A stretch of 6,082 nt of DNA from Roseburia sp. (GTDB lineage Bacteria; Bacillota; Clostridia; Lachnospirales; Lachnospiraceae): contig JAGAIK010000278.1 in NCBI GenBank assembly GCA_017626625.1, positions 1-6,082 on the forward strand, in the 5' to 3' direction. The notes under the pieces are model-generated. The model did no database searches. It worked only from the letters and a program-made list of their open reading frames with translations, and had not been told where the DNA came from. Both the position numbers and the translations under genes were made by a program. This document shows, piece after piece, positions 1 to 6,060 of this stretch (position 1 is the first letter of the stretch; the number at the start of each line of letters is the position of its first letter).

Positions 1-181
1 GACTTCCCAACAGCCAGCCGATAAAGGGCATGAGCGCCTGAAAGCCTCCGAAAAACAGACCGATGACAACCGCCTGCTTTTTATTGACTTTGCGCATGGC
101 AAGCCCCTTGCAGATGGAGACTGCGAAAGCGTCCATCGCCAGTCCTACGCCCATCAGCAATAATTCGATAAATACTGCCAT
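1..181 (-). CDS. mntP: MntP-type manganese efflux pump, N-terminal part (truncated by window edge)
   Basis: This is the first 60 codons of a small integral membrane protein that exports Mn2+ from the cytoplasm (MntP family, formerly DUF204/YebN). The start ATG at 181-179 follows a GGGAGG ribosome binding site with 8 nt spacing. The translation begins MAVFIELLLMGVGLAMDAFA and carries the family hallmark MDAFAVSICKG (Asp17, Lys25), then GLFFGGFQALMPFIGWLLG near residues 41-59, which matches the second conserved transmembrane helix of MntP (GLIFGxxExLxPLIGW in the E. coli protein, from memory). Two hydrophobic helices are visible, about residues 3-24 and 37-58, separated by a short basic loop (MRKVNKKQ). 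The family is usually about 185-190 residues with six helices, so about two thirds lies outside the window. The upstream yybP-ykoY Mn2+ riboswitch independently supports the assignment, since mntP is a classic target of that class. No frameshift is seen in the visible part. Confidence 0.9.
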   Translation of the reverse strand, partial: MAVFIELLLMGVGLAMDAFAVSICKGLAMRKVNKKQAVVIGLFFGGFQALMPFIGWLLGS

Positions 182-189
182 TTTTGTTT

Positions 190-195
190 CCTCCC
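190..195 (-). promoter_or_regulatory. Ribosome binding site of mntP
   Basis: GGGAGG is read on the minus strand 8 nt before the ATG at 181-179. It fixes the mntP start. It lies in an A-rich stretch without an obvious complementary CCTCC partner in the leader, which argues that control is by transcription termination rather than by hiding this site. Confidence 0.85.
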
Positions 196-220
196 GCTTC
201 TTATGTGGTTTGTACTTTCT

Positions 221-258
221 CCGGATACCTGCCCGCAGGTTTTTGAGTCGCTTCCCGG
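221..258 (-). other. Second hairpin in the mntP leader
   Basis: On the minus strand ACCTG-CGGG-CAGGT (240-227) forms a short perfect hairpin. It is flanked by two CCGG tetranucleotides (258-255 and 224-221) that could pair to extend it with internal loops. There is no U-tract after it, so it is not a terminator. It sits between the riboswitch terminator and the ribosome binding site and may insulate or stabilise the mRNA. No function is established. Confidence 0.4.
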
Positions 259-268
259 TCTTTGCCAA

Positions 269-280
269 TGTTTGCAAACA
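269..280. repeat. 12-bp perfect palindrome TGTTTGCAAACA
   Basis: TGTTTGCAAACA is identical to its own reverse complement. It lies 1 nt downstream, in the direction of mntP transcription, of the U-tract of the riboswitch terminator. It could be a protein binding site or simply part of the RNA leader. No matching regulator is encoded in the window, so the role is unknown. Confidence 0.4.
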
Positions 281-281
281 C

Positions 282-343
282 AAAAAAATGAGACTTCACG
301 TATATCCGCCCATCTTTGATGGGAAATATACATGAGTCTCATT
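282..343 (-). terminator. Riboswitch-controlled intrinsic terminator upstream of mntP
   Basis: On the minus strand AATGAGACT (343-335) pairs with AGTCTCATT (295-287). The stem continues through CATGTATAT against GATATACGTG and CCCATC against GATGGG, closed by an AAA loop. It ends in a run of seven U (288-282), giving a long, slightly interrupted intrinsic terminator. Its 5' strand includes CTCATG (336-331), which is also the 3' strand of the aptamer closing stem, so the two structures exclude each other. The expected logic is that low Mn2+ lets the terminator form and mntP stays off. Bound Mn2+ holds CTCATG in the aptamer and mntP is transcribed. The layout is seen in the sequence; the direction of switching is known for the riboswitch family. 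Confidence 0.88.
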
Positions 344-435
344 CTTTAAGATTTGCCAGGTTTCTTCGGCTGTGCCCGCCAATTTATAACCGGTGTGTTG
401 ACAAATCACGTTATTACGCGAACTACTCCCTCACG
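331..435 (-). promoter_or_regulatory. yybP-ykoY (Mn2+-sensing) riboswitch aptamer
   Basis: The RNA is read on the minus strand. The closing stem CGUGAG (435-430) pairs with CUCAUG (336-331), with one G-U pair. Directly inside the stem is GGGAGUAG (430-423), the signature of the yybP-ykoY class. A hairpin UCGCG/CGUGA (421-417 with 410-406) follows. Next comes a stem UUUGUCA/UGGCAAA (405-399 with 358-352), which encloses a small hairpin CCGGUU-AUA-AAUUGG (393-379). The conserved GUCAACA and ACCGG segments and the 3' AUGAGACU (counterpart of the GCAAGACC element) are in the expected order. The class binds Mn2+ (with Mg2+) and commonly sits before mntP, as here. The exact boundaries are my manual fold; a covariance-model search against Rfam RF00080 would settle them. 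Confidence 0.88.
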
Positions 436-480
436 GAAATATCCTTTTTATCAAGCATTTCTGCTCAAGTTTGTTTTTTA

Positions 481-509
481 ACTATAAACTATTGAGAAAT
501 CTTTGTCAA
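481..509 (-). promoter_or_regulatory. Sigma-A-type promoter of the mntP riboswitch transcript
   Basis: The -35 is TTGACA (509-504, full consensus) and the -10 is TATAGT (486-481, five of six), with an exact 17-bp spacer. A run of A residues lies upstream on the same strand, resembling an UP element. Transcription should start near 474, about 40 nt before the aptamer, giving a leader of about 290 nt before the mntP start codon. No repressor operator is evident over it, consistent with control resting in the riboswitch. Confidence 0.85.
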
Positions 510-589
510 TTACTTTTTTGTTTTTTCGGAGTTCTTTTTTCTGCTGCCCATGCGGTTAAACGGTCGCCGCTTCTGACTGTCGTGCGGTT

Positions 590-3500
590 TTACCCCAGCA
601 GCTCCATAATCTCCTCCCTCGTAAAGCTCGCCGTATCCATGCCTTCGCCCTCTAACACCTGCTCCGCTAACTGCTTCTTCCGCTCCTGTATGGCAATGAT
701 TTTTTCCTCAATGGTACTCTCCGCCACCAGCTTGTACACCGTCACCACATGCTTCTGCCCGATGCGGTGCGCCCGGTCCGTCGCCTGGTTCTGCACTGCC
801 ACATTCCACCAGGGGTCATAGTGGATGACAATGTCCGCCGCGGTCAAATTCAGTCCCGTTCCTCCCGCCTTCAGGCTGATACAGAACACCGGAACCTCGT
901 CCGTGGCAAAACTCTCCACCATCTGCATTCTCTTTTCCTTATTGACAGAGCCGGTCAGCATATAGTAGGCAACGCCCTCCTTTTTCAGCCGCTCCCCTAA
1001 CCGGTCTAACATGGAGGTAAACTGGGAAAACAGCAGCACCTTGTGCCCGCCGTTTACCGCATTTAAAATCAGTTCCATACACATATCCGTCTTGGCAGAC
1101 TCTCCGGCATAGTCCTCATAGAGCAGCGCCGGGTCGCAGCAAAGCTGCCGCAGTCTGGTGAGCTCCGCTAAAATCTGTATCTTATGCTCCTTAAACTCCT
1201 GCTCGCTCTGCCCCTCTAACAGATTTTTCATATACTGCACTCTGGCGTCATAAAGCTGCAACTGCTCTCCCTCTAATTTTGCAAAAACATTTTCCTCTAA
1301 CTTTTCCGGTAAATCCTTTAGCACATCTCCCTTTAACCGCCGCAAAATAAAGGGGCGTATCATCTTCTGCAGACGCTCCATCTTATTTTCGTCCTGATTG
1401 GTGACGATGGGCAGCTCGATTTCCTCCCGGAACCGCTGATAGCTGTACAAAAATCCCGGCATAAGATAGTCAAAAATACTCCAAAGCTCACTGAGGCGGT
1501 TTTCAATGGGAGTTCCCGTCAGCGCCAGCTTAAAGGACGCCGTTATCTTCTTCACGCCCTTCGCCGCCTGGGTAGAAGGGTTCTTGATATACTGCGCCTC
1601 ATCAATCACCTGAATGGCAAAAACCATATCCTGATAAATCTCTGCGTCTCTTTTTAGCAAATCATAGGAGGTAATCAAAATCTGATTCTTCCCGCTGGCT
1701 TTGATAATACCTTTCCGCTCCGCCGCCGTTCCTGTCACAATGAGGGTGGAAAGCTCCGGCGCAAAACGTCTGATTTCCTTCTGCCAGTTATAAACCAGCG
1801 AGGCAGGACACACAATCAGGGAAGGCTTTTCCTCCTTCTCCCCCGCCTTTATCTCCTCATACTCCGACACCAGAAGACTGATGACCTGCAGCGTCTTACC
1901 CAGTCCCATGTCATCCGCTAAAATTCCTCCGAAACCGTTCTCCCGCAGGGTTTTTAACCAGAGGAAACCGCTTTTCTGGTAATTGCGCATAATCTCCTTC
2001 AGGGATGCGGGAATCTCAAAATCACTGTCCTCTATGGTTTTCATATTCCGCACCATACCCTTAAATTCCCGGTTCTTTTCCACGGAAAGCAGATGATTGT
2101 TCTTTAACGCCGCGTCTAAATACATGGCGCGGTATTTTGGTACGATTACCTTTTCCTTCTTCAGACTGCTCTCCGAGAGCTGCATATCCTCACTGACCTC
2201 CGCAAGCACCCGCAGGCTGTCGTCCTCCATATCCAGAAAATCTCCGTTTTTCAAACGGATATACTTTTTCTTCCTGTCATATTTAGAAAGCAGATATGCC
2301 AGCTCTTCCCTCGACATTTCCGGGGAGTGGATTTGAAGCTCCAACAAGTCGCTCTTTAGGGAAACGCCCACGGAAACGGGAGGCGAGGACACCACCTTCA
2401 TATTGCGGAAACCCTCGCTGGTGTAGAGGGTCATGTACTCTGAAAGCCGCCGCAGACCGCCCGTCAACAACTGATAGAGCATATCCTCGTCCTTTGACAG
2501 CACAAAAACCGTCTGCGCCATGGCGTACTCATTAAAATAAGGCTCCACCAGACTTTTCGCCCGCAGCTCCTCCGCCACGTCCCGCACCTCGCCCGGAGCA
2601 ATTTTTTCCAGCACGTTATATTTTTCCTCCCCGTAGACCGCCATCAGCTTTGCCCCCACGGTATTGGCATCCTGCTTGTCCAGATACAGCTCAAATTCCG
2701 GCTTCGGCGGCACATACAGACTCTCGTCAAAGCCCTCGGACTCCACCTTGAAATTCTCCCGAATCAGGGGCAGCAAATCCCGGCAGAATACAGGAAGCTC
2801 CTCCGCCGCAATGTAGCACTCTCCCCCGGTCTGGCGGTTTATAAATTCAAAGAACTCGTAAATCCTTCCCTTAAGCCCCGGCGTGCTGCGGTAAATCAGA
2901 TTCCCCTCATAGAAATAGACATATTTTTCCCCATGAATCACCTGCAAATCCTCCAGCAGCAGAAAAATACCGGAGCCGCCCTGCCGGATGGTGAGCTTTG
3001 GTCTCCGCTCTTCCTCCGCCATCTGAAAGGAATCCTCCGGAAGGTAGCCGATTTCCGCCGTAAAAGGCTCCGTACCCACCGCTTCAAAGAAACGGTCGAG
3101 CCCCAGCCCGTCTAACTCCATGGTACGCTCGTAGCTTCCGGTATAGGCATAGTAAGCATGGAACTTGCTCTGGCGCCGATTATCCGCCTCCTGTAGCTGT
3201 AAAAACCGTATCAGACGCTTTCCTCTTTCCGAAAACGCCTCCATATGGTGGTAGAACTCTAATTTCTTACCGTAACGCACCTTTTCATTGTTCTGGAGGG
3301 AAGAAAGAAATGCCGATATATTTTTCAGCACATACTTCTGCTCCGCCCCGATTTTAAATTCCACCGTGGCAAAGCCGTAATTCATCTTAAAATACGGCTC
3401 TAAATCCACCTTCCCATAAATCTGTTCCGGCAGCAGATAGACAGAGCCTGCCCGCATGGAATATTGGTTCAGCAGGGTTTTTAAGGTATTGCTGGTCTTA

Positions 3501-3883
3501 AGCTTTGTCTGACCTGACTGCCCCTCCTGACCTTCGCCCTTTTCCCCGTCCCGGATTTTAAGCAGCTCTGATGCCTGTCTTCTGTTTACATACGCAAAAA
3601 GAGCGGCAACACAGTGCTTGCAAAGCCCCTCATAATTATAAAAGGCTTCGCACCCGCACCTGCTGTTGTCCACTTCCGCAAATGCCTCATCCACTTCTAC
3701 TTCCACCTGATAATAGGGCTCTGAGTTGCCCCGGACCTTCGCCGTAACCTGGGCTCTGGGAAAATCCCCCACAGAGTATACCTCATAAGAAAAATCCATA
3801 ACCCCACCCTGCTCATACAGCTCCTTTCCTCTGCGGTATGCTGCCGGGTAGGCTTCTTCTCTGATATCTGACACGGAAAACAT
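590..3883 (-). CDS. SWIM zinc finger, SNF2-family DNA-dependent ATPase/helicase
   Basis: This is a 1097-residue cytoplasmic Swi2/Snf2-type ATPase, expected to translocate on double-stranded DNA and remodel bound proteins; its cellular role in Firmicutes is poorly defined. Numbering is from the start chosen here. A SWIM zinc finger CGC..CKH (Cys76, Cys78, Cys88, His90) is followed by a Gly/Glu/Gln-rich linker (about 112-126) and a long region (about 130-580) matching the bacterial SNF2-associated domain. The SNF2 N-lobe has DDMGLGKT (657-664, Walker A), DEAQYIKN (761-768, Walker B) and TGTPIENRLSELW (789-801). The C-lobe has LLFSQFTSMLDRL (950-962), LKAGGTGLNLTAAD (1004-1017) and QATDRAHRIGQ (1033-1043, arginine-finger motif VI). 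All catalytic motifs are present, so it should be active. Motif II is DEAQ rather than DEAH, a variant found in other bacterial members. An ATG at 3901 is in frame, but AAGGAG (3898-3893) lies 9 nt before the ATG at 3883, which favours the shorter form. The gene has its own promoter and follows the kinase terminator. Confidence 0.92.
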   Translation of the reverse strand: MFSVSDIREEAYPAAYRRGKELYEQGGVMDFSYEVYSVGDFPRAQVTAKVRGNSEPYYQVEVEVDEAFAEVDNSRCGCEAFYNYEGLCKHCVAALFAYVNRRQASELLKIRDGEKGEGQEGQSGQTKLKTSNTLKTLLNQYSMRAGSVYLLPEQIYGKVDLEPYFKMNYGFATVEFKIGAEQKYVLKNISAFLSSLQNNEKVRYGKKLEFYHHMEAFSERGKRLIRFLQLQEADNRRQSKFHAYYAYTGSYERTMELDGLGLDRFFEAVGTEPFTAEIGYLPEDSFQMAEEERRPKLTIRQGGSGIFLLLEDLQVIHGEKYVYFYEGNLIYRSTPGLKGRIYEFFEFINRQTGGECYIAAEELPVFCRDLLPLIRENFKVESEGFDESLYVPPKPEFELYLDKQDANTVGAKLMAVYGEEKYNVLEKIAPGEVRDVAEELRAKSLVEPYFNEYAMAQTVFVLSKDEDMLYQLLTGGLRRLSEYMTLYTSEGFRNMKVVSSPPVSVGVSLKSDLLELQIHSPEMSREELAYLLSKYDRKKKYIRLKNGDFLDMEDDSLRVLAEVSEDMQLSESSLKKEKVIVPKYRAMYLDAALKNNHLLSVEKNREFKGMVRNMKTIEDSDFEIPASLKEIMRNYQKSGFLWLKTLRENGFGGILADDMGLGKTLQVISLLVSEYEEIKAGEKEEKPSLIVCPASLVYNWQKEIRRFAPELSTLIVTGTAAERKGIIKASGKNQILITSYDLLKRDAEIYQDMVFAIQVIDEAQYIKNPSTQAAKGVKKITASFKLALTGTPIENRLSELWSIFDYLMPGFLYSYQRFREEIELPIVTNQDENKMERLQKMIRPFILRRLKGDVLKDLPEKLEENVFAKLEGEQLQLYDARVQYMKNLLEGQSEQEFKEHKIQILAELTRLRQLCCDPALLYEDYAGESAKTDMCMELILNAVNGGHKVLLFSQFTSMLDRLGERLKKEGVAYYMLTGSVNKEKRMQMVESFATDEVPVFCISLKAGGTGLNLTAADIVIHYDPWWNVAVQNQATDRAHRIGQKHVVTVYKLVAESTIEEKIIAIQERKKQLAEQVLEGEGMDTASFTREEIMELLG

Positions 3884-3892
3884 GATGTCACG

Positions 3893-3898
3893 CTCCTT
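3893..3898 (-). promoter_or_regulatory. Ribosome binding site deciding the SNF2 gene start
   Basis: AAGGAG is read on the minus strand 9 nt before the ATG at 3883-3881. The upstream in-frame ATG at 3901 has no purine-rich site before it and lies only about 7 nt after the predicted transcription start, so the shorter protein is preferred. Confidence 0.75.
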
Positions 3899-3914
3899 CA
3901 TCTGTTATCTTATC

Positions 3915-3941
3915 ATTGTAACACAGTTTTCCCTTTTTGAA
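3915..3941 (-). promoter_or_regulatory. Extended -10 promoter of the SNF2 gene
   Basis: On the minus strand TGTTACAAT (3923-3915) gives a TG-n extended -10 with hexamer TACAAT (five of six). The -35 region is weak: GTTTCA with 17-bp spacing or TTTCAA with 16-bp spacing, each about three of six. An extended -10 typically compensates for a poor -35. Transcription should begin near 3908, giving a leader of about 25 nt to the ATG at 3883. The site lies directly after the kinase terminator, making SNF2 a separate transcription unit. Confidence 0.65.
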
Positions 3942-3955
3942 ACGGACTTTCTCGC

Positions 3956-4008
3956 AAAAAAGTAACAGTTCAGCCCTCCCTGTGCCCTGGGAGGGCTGAA
4001 CTGTTACT
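3956..4008 (-). terminator. Strong intrinsic terminator of the two-component operon
   Basis: A perfect 20-bp inverted repeat (4008-3989 with 3980-3961 on the minus strand; arms begin AGTAACAGTT and end AACTGTTACT) encloses an 8-nt loop AGGGCACA. It is followed by a U-tract: T at 3961 continues as five more T to 3956. The GC-rich top (GCCCTCCC/GGGAGGGC) makes it very stable. The upstream arm begins on the last base of the kinase stop codon TGA (4010-4008), so there is essentially no 3' untranslated spacer. It should separate the kinase operon from the SNF2 gene. Confidence 0.93.
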
Positions 4009-5375
4009 CAAAAAACAACCTTAATTTCCGTACCCACACCCTCTTCACTGCTCAGGGTCATCTGGGCGTCGTGCTGCGCCACGATATGTTTGACAATGGC
4101 AAGCCCAAGCCCCGTGCCGCCGGTGGATTTCGAGCGGCTCTTATCCACCCGGTAAAACCGCTCAAACACCCTGTCCTGATGCTCCTTCGGAATGCCGATT
4201 CCTGTATCCGATACCGTAAGCACCGGACGGTTCTGTTCCATGGTGGTGCTGACGGTGACGCTGCCGCCCCGCTTGTTATAGCGCACCGCATTGCTGCAAA
4301 GGTTGAACATCAGTTCCTCTAACAGCGTCTTGTTGCCGCTCATTAAAACATGCTCTCCCACAAGGCGCATTGCCACCTCATTTTTCTGTGCCTGCAGCGC
4401 CATGGAGGCGATACACTGCTCCCCTAATTCGTACAAATCCACCGTCTCAAATTCCAGTTTCAAATCTGCGTCATCAAGCTCCGAAAGCTTAATAATATCG
4501 TTAATCAGAGACTGCAGTCGCTCCGCATTGTTATGAATCTCGTTGGCGAAATGAACGGTGTCCTCCCCGCTTGTCATACCGCTGCCAATCAGCTCCGCAT
4601 AGCCGGAAATGGCGGTGAGGGGTGTCTTTAATTCATGGGAAACATTCGCCGTAAACTCCTGCCGTATCTGGGCGTGATTCAAAATATCCACATGCTGCTG
4701 CTTGATGGTGGAGATAAAGGGACGCATCTCCTCATAGACCTCCGACTCATCAATCATGGTAATGTTATCCGCCATTTTCTCAATGGGCGTCACCAGACGT
4801 CTGGTAAGACGGTGGGAATAAAAGACGCACATGGCGAAAACCAGCAGTCCCACCAGCACAATCAGCCCCGCCATGGTGCAGACAAAATTAAAAATGCTGT
4901 CGCTCTGCTTTGCAATCCGCAGCACGCCCCCCTCCTGCAGGCGCATGGCATAATAAAAGGTATGCTCCGCAGAGGTAGCCGACCTGCGGATGGCTTTCCC
5001 CTCCCCGCGCGCAAAGGCTGCGGCAATTTCCGGGCGGTCTTTATGGTTTTCCATGGCGTTCTCGTCCTCTAAGCTGTCATAAAGCACGCTGCCGTCCTCC
5101 CCGATAAAGGTAATCCGTATTCCGTCAAGCTTTAAATCATAGTCCGGCTCCCCGGGAAATTCCTGTATATTTGTCATGGCGATGATATGGGCGTTCGCCT
5201 TCAAATCATCAAAAATCTGCGTTTCTAATATCCGGTAAAAAAGCAGCATAGAACATACGGCAGTCACCACGATGGCGATTGCCGCAATTAACATAAACTT
5301 CGCATTTATTTTTTTCTTCATCCGTATTCCCCATTGTATCGTTTCGCTTTTGTGTAAATGAAAATATTCTTTCAT
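4008..5375 (-). CDS. PhoR-like membrane sensor histidine kinase
   Basis: This 455-residue sensor kinase should autophosphorylate on histidine and pass the phosphate to the response regulator encoded just upstream. Transmembrane helices lie at about residues 27-48 and 163-185. They bracket an extracytoplasmic sensor of about 110 residues with the PhoR-type pattern RPEIAAAFARGEGKAIRRS...FYYAM...GGVLRIA. A degenerate HAMP-like linker follows (about 186-238), with no PAS domain. The H-box is FTANVSHELKTPL (His247), the N-box NLCSNAVRYN (358-367), G1 DTGIGIP (390-396), F-box FERFYRVD (404-411) and G2 GGTGLGLAIV (419-428), all intact. The first ATG directly abuts the regulator's TAG stop, with GGAG 6 nt before it. 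Met19 (5321; MKKKINAKFML, preceded by GGGG 7 nt upstream) is a credible alternative that puts the basic residues right before helix 1. The stimulus cannot be told from sequence; no phosphate-specific feature is visible. Confidence 0.93.
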   Translation of the reverse strand: MKEYFHLHKSETIQWGIRMKKKINAKFMLIAAIAIVVTAVCSMLLFYRILETQIFDDLKANAHIIAMTNIQEFPGEPDYDLKLDGIRITFIGEDGSVLYDSLEDENAMENHKDRPEIAAAFARGEGKAIRRSATSAEHTFYYAMRLQEGGVLRIAKQSDSIFNFVCTMAGLIVLVGLLVFAMCVFYSHRLTRRLVTPIEKMADNITMIDESEVYEEMRPFISTIKQQHVDILNHAQIRQEFTANVSHELKTPLTAISGYAELIGSGMTSGEDTVHFANEIHNNAERLQSLINDIIKLSELDDADLKLEFETVDLYELGEQCIASMALQAQKNEVAMRLVGEHVLMSGNKTLLEELMFNLCSNAVRYNKRGGSVTVSTTMEQNRPVLTVSDTGIGIPKEHQDRVFERFYRVDKSRSKSTGGTGLGLAIVKHIVAQHDAQMTLSSEEGVGTEIKVVF

Positions 5376-6050
5376 CTACGACTCCATTCTATATCCCACG
5401 TTGCGGACGGTTTTAATGAGGCTGCCCGACGCCCCTAATTTCTGGCGCAGGGTCTTGATGTGCATATCCACGGTACGGCTCTCCCCCTCATAGTCAAAGC
5501 CCCATACCTGGTCCATAATTTTGTCCCTGGATAAAACGATGCCCTGATTTAACATCATATATTTCAGCAGTTCAAATTCCTTAAAGGTCAGCTCGCAGAG
5601 CTCTCCCGCCGTATATACGGCATGTTTGTCATTGTCTAAAATAATATCGCCGCAGGAAAGTCGGCTCTGTGTCTCCGCCTGCCTGGTGCGCCGCAGCAGC
5701 GCTTTCACCCGGGAAATCAGCTCCATCACGCCGAAGGGCTTTGTGATATAATCGTCCGCCCCCAAGTCAAGCCCCTTTACCTTGTCTAATTCGCTGGTCT
5801 TTGCCGTCACCATAATGATGGGTATCCCGGCTGTCTCCCTGTCCGCCCGGATTTTCGAGAGAATATCCAGACCGTCCTCGTCAGGCAGCATGATATCTAA
5901 CAAAATCAGGGAGGGGCGCTTTTTTCCCAGGCGTTTAAAAAGCTCCGCCCCGCTTTCAAATTCTTCTACCTCATATCCGCTGTTTTTTAAAGCGTAACGC
6001 TCTATTTCACGGATATTTACATCATCTTCTACTATATAAATGCTCGCCAT
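5376..6050 (-). CDS. OmpR/PhoB-family response regulator
   Basis: This 224-residue cytoplasmic transcription factor should be phosphorylated by the adjacent kinase and bind direct-repeat DNA sites. The receiver domain covers about residues 1-120, with the acidic pair Asp9/Asp10 (VEDD), phospho-acceptor Asp52 (LLDIMLP), Thr82 (VTAK) and Lys104 (ITKPF), a complete active site. After a short linker, a winged-helix DNA-binding domain (about 130-222) shows the family pattern ELTFKEFELLKYMMLNQG, then LSRDKIMDQVWG, RTVDMHIKTLRQKLG and IKTVRNVGYRME. The length is normal for the family. The start ATG follows AAGGAG with only 4 nt spacing, somewhat short but acceptable. The stop TAG is followed immediately by the kinase ATG, implying one mRNA and coupled translation. 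The operon promoter is probably beyond the right edge. The target regulon cannot be inferred. Confidence 0.95.
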   Translation of the reverse strand: MASIYIVEDDVNIREIERYALKNSGYEVEEFESGAELFKRLGKKRPSLILLDIMLPDEDGLDILSKIRADRETAGIPIIMVTAKTSELDKVKGLDLGADDYITKPFGVMELISRVKALLRRTRQAETQSRLSCGDIILDNDKHAVYTAGELCELTFKEFELLKYMMLNQGIVLSRDKIMDQVWGFDYEGESRTVDMHIKTLRQKLGASGSLIKTVRNVGYRMES

Positions 6051-6054
6051 AGCT

Positions 6055-6060
6055 CTCCTT
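6055..6060 (-). promoter_or_regulatory. Ribosome binding site of the response regulator
   Basis: AAGGAG is read on the minus strand 4 nt before the ATG at 6050-6048. The spacing is short, but no competing start codon nearby has a better site. Confidence 0.7.

Larger units (their letters stand above)
182..589 (-). other. Intergenic regulatory region between SNF2 gene and mntP
   Basis: These 408 bases hold no credible gene. In minus-strand order they contain an 80-bp SNF2 3' tail without a clear terminator, the mntP promoter, a short leader, the Mn2+ riboswitch aptamer, its terminator, a 12-bp palindrome, a second hairpin and the mntP ribosome binding site. Stretches open in other frames overlap these structured elements and have no supporting start signals. 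Confidence 0.8.

Noticed and set aside
63..335. Open plus-strand stretch of 90 codons over mntP and its leader
   Set aside because: It lies antisense to mntP and crosses the riboswitch terminator; no ribosome binding site or recognisable protein feature supports it.
511..540. T-rich plus-strand stretch as a plus-strand terminator
   Set aside because: No GC-rich stem precedes it on the plus strand and there is no plus-strand gene to terminate; it is better read as an A-rich upstream region of the mntP promoter.
541..602. CTGCTG...CAGCAG inverted repeat and GCGG/CCGC pairings after the SNF2 stop, as a terminator
   Set aside because: On the SNF2 strand the potential stems are short and are followed by an A-run, not a U-tract, so they are not a convincing intrinsic terminator.
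471..821. Open plus-strand stretch of 116 codons antisense to the SNF2 3' end
   Set aside because: It begins in the mntP promoter region and is the shadow of the helicase C-lobe, with no supporting signals.
3961..4008. The 20-bp inverted repeat as a bidirectional terminator or a mobile-element end
   Set aside because: On the plus strand the stem is followed by CAAAAAAC, not a U-tract, and there is no plus-strand gene or transposase nearby.
4635..5072. Open plus-strand stretch of 145 codons inside the kinase gene
   Set aside because: It is antisense to the well-supported kinase; its His/Gly-rich composition is that of a shadow frame.
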